From: Miscanthus floridulus
Taxonomy: Eukaryota > Streptophyta > Magnoliopsida > Poales > Poaceae
Length of the DNA: 64,000 nt
Assembly: GCF_019320115.1 (NCBI RefSeq)
Contig: NC_089581.1
Location: 6,945,707 to 7,009,706, forward strand
Direction: 5' to 3'
The translations under genes were made by a program, and so were the position numbers. Below, piece by piece: positions 23,102-33,290 of this stretch (the first letter of the stretch is position 1; each line of letters begins with the position of its first letter). The notes beneath the pieces are model-generated. The model saw nothing but the letters and a program-made list of their open reading frames with translations. It made no database searches and was not told the origin of the DNA.

Positions 23102-25658
23102 ATGGAGGCGGCGGCGGTCGTGGGTTTGGGCGCGGGCTCGGGTGCGGGCCTGACCAGGTGGCAGGCGGCGGCGCTGGCGGCGGTGGCCGGGTGGGTGTGG
23201 GCGGCCTCCTTCTACGACCTCACGCGCCGGACGCGCGCGCTCGTCCAACCGTGGGTCACGCGCCGGGTGCACGCCGAGACGGCGGCCATCCTCAGGTTCC
23301 AGGTCCGATCCCCTTCGCGTCATCTCTCCTCCTCTATGGTCACGTAATTTCTACTCATTTCTAAATTCTAATTTCTCCGACGAACACATTAGCTGCATTA
23401 CGCTGCTTCTCTTTAGGATTGTTGAATTTGTACGCTTGATGCTACCTTTTTGCTTGGCCGTCGCGTCCTTTATGTCTACTATAGGATCTGCAACTTTGTA
23501 GCAAGGGCCGGTAGAATTAACTCGTTGATTAATTTAAGATGAACTTGGCTCCAGTTCATTCTCTTACTCTAAATTGAACGGATTGGCAATTAGGCAGTAA
23601 ACAAGGTTGTCTTGTAAAAACTCTGGTATCTTAGTTTTAGATTTTCGTATCTTCGGTGTTTCTCAAGTGTTGAATCAATGCAGAGGTTGTTGGAGCACAA
23701 GTTGTTGGACAATTTCTTCTCTGTGCTGTCATGCGTTGTCTCCGTGCCCTTCTACACGGGATTCCTCCCTCTCCTCTTCTGGGTATGTCTTCTGTCTCGT
23801 GGCCCACTGATTTGATTGCCTTGCTTTCTTTATTTTCTGTAATAATTCTGTTTGATTCTGAATTCTTAAACAATATATATATTGTAGAGTGGACACGGCA
23901 AGCTGGCTAGGCAGATGACCCTCCTCATGGCTTTCTGTGATTACCTCGGCAACTCTGTCAAGGTTTGTCATCTGTTCATAATACAATTGAAAGGATAGGC
24001 TTTAGTTTAATCGCTGACACTCTTGATGATTCTGAATGCAGGATATGGTGTCAGCCCCTCGGCCATGCTCTCCTCCTGTTAGAAGAGTGACAGCTACAGA
24101 AGATGAGAAGGAAAATGCCATGGAATATGGGCTGCCATCATCGCATGCTCTCAACACTGTTTGTTTGATGGGGTATGTTCCTGCTCTTATTTCGATAGGG
24201 GAAGTTTGAAAGGAATTGTTGGCTAATGCTGCTTCTGATCAATGCAGATATTTATTACATTATGTCCTCACATATGGAGAACATGGCAGTGTTATAGTTG
24301 CTGCGGGTTTATCTCTAGCTTTCGTACTTGTTACGCTAGTTGCCATTGGTGAGTCAAGAGTTCTTAAGGCAACTGTTTTTTCTCGAGTTACTGAAATATA
24401 CTGACGATTTGGTTTACCTTAAATTGGCAGCGAGGATATATTTGGGTATGCACAGCTTGACCGATGTTGTTGCTGGAATTGGTTTTGGTATTGTCATCCT
24501 TGCATTCTGGTTGGTCGTCGATGACCATGTTGATGCCTTCATTGTCTCTGGGAAAAATGGTACATCCATACACCTCAGTGCTTGCGTGCTGCAAATTTTG
24601 GAGGCACGTAAGGTGTGGCGTTGAAAGTTGAAAAGTATCCTAACAGCTTTCCCGCTTTGCACTTGCAGTTGCAACCTTCTGGGCAGGCCTTTCTCTATTG
24701 ATGTGCTTTGCATATCCGAAGCCAGAATTCCCTACTCCTAGCTTTGATTACCACGCAGCATTCAACGGAGTCGCTTTCGGAATTGTAAGAGCTCTGTTTC
24801 TGACTAACATTGCTTAATCAAAACTTGCTCACGCCATACTTGATTCTGGTCAAATTGAAGATATTATTGATACATTCTTCTGTCCTAACCTTAGACTAGA
24901 AAATCAAGCTAGTTTACGATTAAAAAATATAATGGCAGGATTCTCATTGGTTCTCTTTGCGTAACCATCTGATTATAATATTCTCTAGTATCCATTTTAT
25001 GATGGAAGGCATGAAGTTGGTAATTGACTAAACATACTGCCCCAAGTAAATTCTGTGTTATTACAGAATTAGTTTTGTACTGATGATTTGCTAGTGCACT
25101 TTCTTGGTATTCTATGTTTACAATTCAAAAAACAAACTTTAGGCCTCTCGCCTGTGTTTTGGTTTCTTCATGTATCAGCACATCCTATTCTCTGTTCTGA
25201 ATCATATGGTCTACCCGAGATTTTTCTGACATTTCTTTCTGACGAACGTGATTCAGGTGTACGGCATCCAACAAACCTACTTCCACTTCCACACCCCTGA
25301 TGCCCCCCTCATCTTCAGCGCTCAGTTGCCCCTCCGCACATTCGCCGGTCGCGTCCTCGTTGGGATCCCAACCATCCTGGTCGTGAAATTCTGCAGCAAA
25401 GCCCTCTCCAAGTGGCTGCTGCCCGTTATGTGCAGCACCCTGGGCATCCCCATTGTGTCGTCTTGCTACGTCCCTGCCCTGAAAGTCGACAGCAGCAGCA
25501 AGAACAAGCAGGTTGCCGGGTACCTCCAGCGGCTGTTCTCCCACTTCCCCCAGAAGGCGTACGACGTGGACACAGGCATCAGGTTCGTTCAGTACTCCGG
25601 CCTCGCGTGGTCCGTGGTTGACTTGGTGCCGGCCATATTCGCCCATCTGAACTTGTAG
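23102..25658 (+). CDS. LPPD: Lipid phosphate phosphatase delta (long-chain-base-1-phosphate phosphatase), ER membrane
   Basis: PAP2-superfamily integral membrane enzyme predicted to dephosphorylate sphingoid long-chain-base phosphates, as Arabidopsis LPP-delta does in stress and stomatal signalling. Eight exons: 23102-23302, 23684-23782, 23888-23962, 24042-24172, 24248-24348, 24431-24559, 24669-24784, 25257-25658. All splice sites are GT-AG and phases join to 1254 nt, 417 residues, close to the Arabidopsis length (about 416, from memory). The three phosphatase motifs are present: KDMVSAPRP (125-133), GLPSSHALN (155-163) and ARIYLGMHSLTD (203-214, with Arg204, His210, Asp214). Several hydrophobic segments follow. 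The start is the ATG at 23102; an in-frame upstream TTG at 23090 is not a start. The catalytic residues are intact. The stop lies ~250 bp before a 16-kb retrotransposon, so the polyadenylation region may be affected. Confidence 0.93.
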
Positions 25659-25834
25659 TCAGCTATTTAAAATTTAAATTTCGTTTTTTGGAGCTCCCAA
25701 TGCGGCGCTCCTACTCGTAAGACATGGATCATCTTATGAGGTTGTAAATGAGTAAATCCGATGGTCTGGCTTTTCTTTTTAGTATTGTATGTATGGTTGC
25801 CTAGCTGTTTTCAGCAGGGGTGTGTTGTTTCTGT

Positions 25835-25892
25835 AGAGGTGTCCAGTAAGTAGGGATTAGTAGAAGAGGTGTCCAGTAAGTAGGGATTAGTA
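25835..25892 (+). repeat. 29-bp tandem duplication in the LPP-delta 3' flank
   Basis: The unit agaggtgtccagtaagtagg plus nine more bases occurs twice in a row (starting 25835 and 25864). It lies just upstream of the retrotransposon insertion site. Confidence 0.9.
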
Positions 25893-25911
25893 GTATTGAT
25901 GTGTAGCTATG

Positions 25912-27152
25912 TGTCGGGGACCTAATACCAGGGTACCCGATGAGGTGGGACTAATGACCATCGAATGTTGACGCTTCCGGTCAGACAAAGAGCGCTACTA
26001 CGCTTCTTGCCCAAACGACGGAAGACTGGTTCTGCCTCGCCCGACGACTAAGGGCTAGCTCCGTCTCGCCCGACGTCCGAGAGCAGGCTCCGCCTCGCCC
26101 GACCCCCGAGGGGTGGGCTCCGGCTCGCCCGACCCCGAGGGCCGGCTCCTCCTCGCCCGACGTCCAAGGGCGGGCTCCGTCTCACCTGACCCCCGAGGGC
26201 TAGACTCCACCTTGCCCGACGGCTAAGGGCTGCCTCCGCCTCGCCCGACGATCGCACCCTACTCCTTCATGAGGACGAGCACGGGATACGACAGGACATT
26301 CGAGGCAACCATGATATTGAGGGTCATGCCCTGTGCGCCTGCGGGAAGGTACCGTCAGGATACGATGGGACGAGCGCTTTAGGTCCTTTCCGACATAACA
26401 GTGCCCGAATATTGTTGTAGGCGCCGACTTTTGTCCCACAGTGTAGTAGGCGCCGCCTTCAGTCCTCGGGCGTGGATACTAACACAAACATACGACAGTC
26501 ATTATGGCCCAAGACAGAAATCACATCATCTACAGTGACGGACGTATGGTCACTTCCCCTGTTACTCCCCGAGGGGTCACAGCGCGGCTCTCCAGCGCGC
26601 CGCATCGTCCGCCGGCGTAGGATGGGATGCACCCACTTGCTAAATAAGGCCAGGGCATGGCCTACGAAGATCAGCGAACACGCCACCTCTAACATGGTCT
26701 GCCATGTTAAGCAGGTCAGACACAGGGAAAAAGGAAGACCTGACTCCCTCGAAGGACCTTGGATACCTTTGGTATTTTCCTCTTTCTCCGATCTGTAACC
26801 CCTGCTCCCCCCTTAGTCTATAAAAGGGAGGGCAGGGCCCCCCACCAAAGGGATGAACTCTAGACAGATAAGTTCAACACACACACGATACTTCACACAC
26901 GACTGAGCAGCGACCAAGCTCTCGGCGACCTTTTCGATCATTCCATCAGAGACTTGGGACTCGTCCCTCTCTCGACGGTTTGTGCCCCCTACTACGAACC
27001 ATTTTTGGTACTAATAACATGAGCAGCAGCAGACTGGACGTAGGGACGTTTAGCCCGAACCAGTATAAACCTCGTGTCCTTTAATGCACCATCCGGGCCT
27101 AACGCGCAATAATCATAAATTTACTAGCCGATGTTTGTTCGAAACACCGACA
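25912..27152 (+). repeat. 5' LTR of the Tat element
   Basis: The 1241-bp LTR runs from tgtcggggacc to aacaccgaca. The U3 part (26030-26260) holds a GC-rich tandem array of ~27-34-bp units built on ctccgcctcgcccgac. A TATA box (tataaaag) lies at 26818-26825, followed by the likely transcription start. ORFs crossing the LTR are not genes. Confidence 0.93.
26818..26825 (+). promoter_or_regulatory. TATA box of the 5' LTR promoter
   Basis: tataaaag sits in the sequence ccttagtctataaaaggga. The same motif is conserved in the 3' LTR at about 41698-41705. It is a plausible RNA polymerase II promoter for the element. Confidence 0.7.
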
Positions 27153-27153
27153 G

Positions 27154-27172
27154 TTAGCGCGCCAGGTAGGGG
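27154..27172 (+). other. Primer binding site of the Tat element
   Basis: ttagcgcgccaggtagggg starts one base after the 5' LTR. Related grass elements have ttggcgcgccaggtagggg here (from memory). The priming tRNA was not determined. Confidence 0.65.
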
Positions 27173-27200
27173 TCTTTGCGCATTCCACATCAGGCCGCGG

Positions 27201-29190
27201 ATGGCTAACCACGCAATCAGCTGGGTTCCAGGCGCACACGTGCGTTTCGGTGACCTGGACTTCATTGTCACACTGGGAGGAGAGTTGGCGCTGGCCCACG
27301 CCGCCGTCCAGTCTCTCCCCTCCGTCAACTTCAACGATAGGTGGCTTGAGTGTCAGCCCGGCTTCTCCCTTGGACCACAGCCGTCCAGGGAGGACCCGCG
27401 CCGCCTCACCCTCTCTCCGGAACACTCCGCACGGAGTGCCTCGACCGCGTTTCCGTTTGGTCTCCGCAACGCCGTGGCGACCGTTAGCTACCTTGTGGCA
27501 CAACGCACGATCATGTCCCCCTCGAACAACGAGTTCATAGGGATGATCGAAAACGTTACAGAATCCCTCCACGGCCTCCTCACAGAGGGGCCGGGGTCGG
27601 ACTCTGGCTCTGACTCCGGTAGGGGGAGCCATCATCCCTCCCGGAAATGTTTTATGGTGGAAACCTCCGAGGGACACGTCAAAAGCATCTTCGTGGAGGA
27701 GACTACCCCGGGAGGCAACCGCGGCGGCGCAACTGAGAGGGGGACAGTCGCCCCACCTCACGTTGGGGTGGAGCAGCTGAGAGCCCGAAAGCGGGAAATA
27801 GACAAAGTCGAACAACAGCTTGTTCGGGAATACGTGAAGGTCGATGAGGAGATCAGGCGCCGCGGAGATGGAGGGCACGCATGCGCCGTGGCCCGCGACG
27901 TAAACCGAACGATCATCGCCGATGATGAAACCCTTCCCCACTTTGCTCGGGCAAGCTAGAACATCACCGCCGCAACGGCCTTGCTCCGTGGCCTTCCAGA
28001 GGCCACAACGCCCAAGGATCACCGGGCCCACCGCGAAATCCGCACGCTACTTGAGCGTGCGGCAGCACAGCAGGCAGAGAGCTCGTTGTCTCAACGACGC
28101 GAGCCCGACACCAGCCAGCGTACGCCCTCGGTATGCCCCGCTAGGGACGCATCAGTCCACCAAGCGCCGCAAGGCGATGGGCAGCTCGCTGCAATCCCGG
28201 TACATCAACGTCTCGGCCACAACCGCGACACATGCAGCACCCTCGACGCTCGCAAACGTGCCTACAGTGACCCAAGGGAAGGAGCCCGCCGCGGCTATCA
28301 TCCTCGACGCAGCGGACAATACGACAGCGGCGAGGACCAGAGCTCGAGCCCCTGGCCTCCCAGGGCCTCAGGCCTTCAGCCGGCACATCCTCAACACTAT
28401 GTTTCGCCAAGGTATCGACCACCTACTAATATCCCTAAGTACTCCGGGAAGACAAACCATGGGCTTTGGCTTGAAGACTATCGGCCTTGCCTAGTCAAGT
28501 CGGTGGTGTGGATAATGACGACTTCATTATCCGCAACCTTCCACTGTTCTTGGCTGATTCGGCTCGGGCATGGTTGGAACACCTGCTATCCAACGCAATC
28601 CAGAGTTGGGCGGATCTGAAGGAGATCTTCGTGGGAAACTTCTAGGGCACTGTACAAACATCCTGGGAACCCATGGGACCTCAAGAACTACCGCTAGAAG
28701 GTCCGCTGAGACCCTTCGTGGGTACATCCGGCGCTTCTCCCGGCAGTGCAACGAGCTCCCCAACGTCGCCAACGTCGAACATGATAGGAGCCTTCCTGTC
28801 CAGGATGACCTATGAGTCCTTGGTTCACAAGCTGGGACGCAAGGGCCCGCGGACCACCAAGGAGCTCCTGACACATCGCCACCAGCCACGCCTCAGGAGA
28901 AGAGGCGGTCGGAGCGATCTTCGATCGCCTCGAGGGCAAGGCAAGGCGAGGACGAAGGGTGCTGGCGAAGGCACCTCCAATCAGTTCCGCCAAAAGGAAA
29001 AACAAGAAGCAATAGCGCGAGGACCCACTCGTGGCTGCTGCTGACCGCAAGGGTGGTCGGAAGCCCGCGGAGGGTGCTCCGAACCACTTCGAGAAAATGC
29101 TCGAGGGGTCATGCCCGAATCCACGCCTTCCCCGTAAAGCATCCGCTCAAGGACTGCAGCCTCATGCAGAAGTTCTTGTCTGAAGGCTCC
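27201..29190 (+). pseudogene. Retrotransposon gag, interrupted
   Basis: The gag reading starts at the ATG at 27201 (MANHAISWVPGAHVRFGDLD) and runs to an in-frame TAG at 27957-27959, where related elements probably have CAG. It resumes in the same frame (ITAATALLRGLPEA) to about 28470. It then changes frame through the capsid-like region (WLEDYR, LKEIFVGNF, GETLRGYIRRFSRQCNELPN spread over two frames, 28440-28800). It ends in a basic segment and FPVKHPLKDCSLMQKF near 29130. Multiple frame breaks make it non-functional. Confidence 0.8.
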
Positions 29191-29199
29191 AATAGAGGG

Positions 29200-30009
29200 G
29201 AACAGGGGAAGGAACCTGCCCCCGCTACGGACGACGCCGAGGAGAAGGACGACGGACTTTCCAACGCCAGATGGCTGCCTCATGATCTTCAGGGGATCAA
29301 CGGCCTACGACTCCAAACGTCGTTAGAAGGTCGCATGCCGCCAGGTCTACACGGCCCAGCCGGCCACACCTCCTTTTCTCGGTGGTCGGAGTCCGCCATA
29401 ACCTTTGATCGGACCGACCATCCGGACGCCATCCCACACCCGGGAAGGTATCCGCTTGTGGTCGACCCGATCGTCGGCCCAAAGCACCTCACCAAAGTTC
29501 TGATGGATGGAGGCAGTGGCCTCAACATCATGTACGCAAAAACGCTCGATGTAATGGGCGTCGATCGGATGCACCTCCGCCCAATCCGAGCGCCTTTCCA
29601 CGGCGTCATGCTCGGGAAGCAGGCCATGCCACTCAGACAGATCGATCTGCCCGTTACATTTGGGGATCAGTTCAATTATAGGACTGAGACCCTCACCTTT
29701 GAGGTAGTGGGGTTCCCCGGAACCTTCCACGCCATCCTGGGACGTCCATGCTACGTGAAGTTCATAGCCATCCCTGACTACACGTACCTCAAGCTGAAGA
29801 TGCCAGGCCCCCGCGGGGTCATCACCGTCGGCACCTCCTTCCAGCGTGCCTACGAGTGCGAGGTTGAGTGTTGTGGCCACGCCATGGCAATCGTCGCCTC
29901 CGTGGAGCTTCGCCGCCCTCAAGGAGGAGGTCGCCGAAGGAGCGCCCGACGCAAAGAGGTCGACCGGGTCGTTCGGATCGGCCAAGGGCTCCTAAGGAGG
30001 TCCTCATAG
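29200..30009 (+). pseudogene. Retrotransposon aspartic protease region
   Basis: This is part of a 318-codon open stretch (29053-30009) that also contains the gag C-terminus. The protease active-site segment reads KVLMDGGSGLNIMYAKTLD (about 29500-29555). In Tat elements the usual D(T/S)G is often DGGS, as here. It is followed by HAILGRPCYVKF, the conserved ILGR flap region. A stop at 30007-30009 separates it from reverse transcriptase, so it is not a complete pol. Confidence 0.8.
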
Positions 30010-30079
30010 ATCCCAGCAGCTCCGAGGGTAAAACGGTACGCATTGGTACCATGCTCTCCTCCGAATAGGAAAGCAGTGC

Positions 30080-30980
30080 TCGTCGACTTCCTCCTGCGAC
30101 AACAAAGACATCTTTGCGTGGAAACCCTCGGATATGCTAGGCATTCCGAGGGAGGTCGCCGAGCATACCCTAAAAATCCATCCAGGCTCCAAGCCGGTGA
30201 AGCAACGCCTACGTCGCTTCGACTGAGGAAAAGCGCAGGGCCATCGGTGAGGAGATAGCAAAACTGTCGGCCGCCGGATTCATCAGGGAAGTACACCACC
30301 CAGAGTGGTTAGCTAATCCCTGTCCTTGTACAAAAGAAGAACGGGAAATGGAGGATGTGTGTTGACTATACGGGCCTCAACAAGGCGTGCCCAAAGGACA
30401 TGTTTCCTTTGCCACGCATAGACCAAATAGTCGAGTCTACCTCAGGGTGTGAAACCCTCTGCTTCCTTGATGTGTACTCCGGCTACCACCAAATCACGAT
30501 GAGAGAGTCTGACCAGCTCACGACGTCTTTTATCACCCCCTTCGGATCATTTTGCTACATCTCAATGTCATTTGGTCTAAAAACGTTGGGGCCACTTACC
30601 AGCGTTGTATGCTCAACTGCTTCGGGGACCTCATCGGGTGGACCGTTGAGGCCTACGTCGACGACATCGTAGTTAAGTCCAAACGGCGTTGGCCACCTTG
30701 TCGTCAATCTTGAGCAAACCTTTGCGAAACTTCGGGCAAATTGCATCAAACTCAATCCCGAGAAGTGTGTTTTTTGGGTCCCGAGGGGCATGCTGCTCGG
30801 CATTCATCGTGTTCGAGCGTGGCATCGAAGCCAACCTGGAGAAAATCTCAGCCATCACAAGGATGGGCCCTAATCTAGAACATAAAGGGGGTTACAGCGG
30901 GTCACGGGGTGCCTCGCTGCCCTCAGCCGATTCATCTCGCGCCTCGGCGAATGAGGACTCCCCCTTTATCGACTCCTGAA
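30080..30980 (+). pseudogene. Retrotransposon reverse transcriptase, frameshifted
   Basis: Conserved RT blocks are readable but split among frames: KWRMCVDYTGLNKACPKD and FPLPRIDQIVE (30345-30440), CFLDVYSGYHQI (30460-30500), FITPFGSFCYISMSFGLK (30530-30590). The catalytic YVDDIVVKS follows in another frame (about 30655-30680). Downstream are CIKLNPEKCVF-type and GFLV-type remnants. At least two frameshifts and several stops are present. Confidence 0.85.
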
Positions 30981-30999
30981 GAAAGTCGGCCGCTTCGAG

Positions 31000-31352
31000 T
31001 GGACAGCCGAGGCCCAGGAGGCACTTGACATGGTCAAACTACTTCTGACAAAACCCCCGGTCCTGGTTCCTCCAAGCACGGAGAATCCCTCCTGCTATAC
31101 ATAGCGGCCATCACACAAGTGATCAGCGTCGCCCTGGTAGTAGAGTGGGAAGAAGAGGGGCACACCCTCAAGGTGCAGCGCCCTGTGTACTTCATCAGCG
31201 AGGTACTGTCCGACTCCAAAACCCGCTACTCCCAAATCCAGAAGCTCCTATACGCCGTCCTCATCACCAAGAGGAAGCTACGCTATTACTTTGAGTCACA
31301 CCCTATGACAGTAGTGACGTCATTCCCCCTCGGTGAGGTCGTCCATAGCTAG
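31000..31352 (+). pseudogene. Retrotransposon RNase H (gypsy type), degenerate
   Basis: The frame 31119-31352 carries VQRPVYFISEVLSDSKTRYS, QKLLYAVLITKRKLRYYF and ESHPMTVVT, the usual gypsy RNase H/connection segments. The upstream part (LLTKPPVLVPPS, LLLYIAAITQVISVALV) is in other frames. Confidence 0.75.
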
Positions 31353-31439
31353 GACGCCACAGGAAGAACCGCAAAGTGGGCACTCGAGCTGATGGATCAA
31401 GGCATCGCGTATGCTCCTCGAACAGCGATCAAGTCCTAG

Positions 31440-31841
31440 GTGTTGGCTGACTTCATCGTGGAGTGGACCGAGGTCCAGACACCACCGGTGGTCATCGATC
31501 AAGAGTACTCGACGATGTACTTCGATAGATCGCTGATGAAGAAGGGCGCCGGCGCGGGGCTAGTCTTCATATCACCCCTTGGGGTCCGCATGAGGTACAT
31601 GGTTCGGCTCCATTTCCCCTCATCAAATAATGTGGCCGAATACGAAGCACTCGTCAACGGCCTACGCATCGCCATCGAGTTGGGCATCCGACGCCTCGAC
31701 ATTGGGGGCGACTCTCAGCTGGTCGTTAACCAAGTCATGAAGGAGTCAAGCTGCCACGACTGCCAAGATGGCTACGTACTGCCAAGAAGTCCGATGGCTG
31801 GAGGGACAAGTTCGACGGCCTTGAACTCAATCACATCCTGA
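31440..31841 (+). pseudogene. Second RNase H domain (archaeal/plant type) typical of Tat elements
   Basis: The open frame has VLADFIVEWTE, then MYFDRSLMKKGAGAGLVFIS (the Asp of the usual DGS/DGA motif lies in YFDRS), FPSSNNVAEYEALVNGLRIA (metal-binding Glu) and LDIGGDSQLVVNQV (metal-binding Asp). A second RNase H between the gypsy RNase H and integrase is a Tat-lineage hallmark. It is shortened after NQVMKE by a frameshift. Confidence 0.8.
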
Positions 31842-32089
31842 GGCGCCTCAACAAGGCTGGCCGACGCACTCGCGAAGGAGGCATCTGATCGAGAGCCGGT
31901 GCCAATGGGCGTCTTCACCAGCGACCAACATAAACCCTCAGGTGCGCTACGAAGGGTCAAAACGAACCGATGATGGCCCATCTGATCCAGCCCTGGGGGC
32001 TGACCAACCAACCGCTCCGCCCGGCCCCGGTGTCATGGAGCTTGAAGAAGATCCTAGCGACTGGAGCTCGACCCTCTAGGCGACTATGA

Positions 32090-33290
32090 GAACACTCTAC
32101 CTCGACTACTTCCTCCGCGATGCTGCTGCCAATAGACAAGACAGGAGGCCCGACGGCTCGCACGACGTGCCAAATCCTTCATTCTTCTAGAGGGTGAACT
32201 CCTACAAAAGGAGCCACATCGGGATCCTACAGCTCTATATTCCTGTCGAACAGGGGAAGCTTCTGCTGAGCAATATCCACTGGTGGGGTCTGCGGTCTCT
32301 ATGCCGCGCCTAGAACCTTAGTTGGGAAGGCAATTCCGACATGGCTTCTACTAGCCCACTGCAGTAGCTGACGCCGAGCAAATCGTACTGCACCTACGAA
32401 GGGTGCCAGTACCACTGCTCGGCGAAACTCACCTCCCAGTCCTAGGCACTCCAGATGATCCCCATCACATGGCCCTTCGCGGTCTGGGGGCTTGATCTGG
32501 TTAGGCCTCTTAAAAAGGCGCCCGGGGGCTACATCCACTTGCTTGTCACTATAGACAAGTTCACAAAATGGATCGAAGCTCGGCCGATCTCCGTGATCAA
32601 GTCCGAGCAAGTGGTGCTATTCTTCCTCGACATCATCCATCGCTTTGGAGTACCGAACTTCATCATCATAGATAACGGCACGCAGTTCACCGGAAAGAAA
32701 TTCATTCGATTCTGCGATGAACAACACATCCAAGTCAATTGGGCTGTCGTCGCGCACCCCATAACGAATGGGCAGGTTGAGCGCGCAAATGGCATGCTCC
32801 TACAGGGCCTCAAACCCAGGATCTTCAACCGGTTAAACAAGTTCGGCGCACGCTGGGTCGTCGAGCTCCCTACGGTACTCTAGAGCCTAAGGACAACTCC
32901 TAGCCAGGCCACCAGCTACACACCTTTCTTCATGGTCTATGGTTCCGAGGCCGTCCTTCCGACGGACCTCAACTATGGAGCGCCAAGGATCAGAGCATAC
33001 GATGAGCGGGGAGCCGAGGCATCCCACAAAGACGCCATGGACCAACTAGACGAAGCTCGCGATATCGCCCTCCTCTGTTCAGCCAAGTACCAACAGGCGT
33101 TGCGACGGTACCACGGTTGACGGGTGTGGAACTGAGCCTTCAACGTTGGGGACCTTGTCCTCCGCCTCGTATAGAGCAACAAAGATCGCCACAAGCTCTC
33201 CCCACCCTGGGAGGGACCGTACGTCGTCACGGAAGAACTTCGGCCAGGCGCCTACAAGTTGAAAACCATCGACGGCAAGTTTCTGACCAG
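32090..33290 (+). pseudogene. Retrotransposon integrase, interrupted
   Basis: The catalytic core is in one frame from 32455: GLDLVRPLKKAPGG, LLVTIDKFTKWIEA (first catalytic Asp lies in the GLDL segment), FIIIDNGTQFTGKKF (second Asp) and NGQVERANGMLLQGLK (catalytic Glu). A TAG at 32881-32883 cuts it before SLRTTP. Then FFMVYGSEAVLPTDL follows, and a stop at 33118-33120 precedes the C-terminal FNVGDLVLR/WEGPYVV segment. The zinc-binding N-terminus (32100-32400) is badly decayed. No chromodomain was seen. Confidence 0.85.

Noticed and set aside
26048..26257. ORFs with repeated RARRSPPL-type translation in both LTRs (also 40673-40933)
   Set aside because: They are produced by the GC-rich tandem array of the LTR U3 region; repeat units of fixed period read open in several frames.
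27099..28031. 310-codon minus-strand ORF opposite gag
   Set aside because: It is the antisense of a conserved gag frame, with no protein similarity and no match to the real antisense ORF region further downstream.
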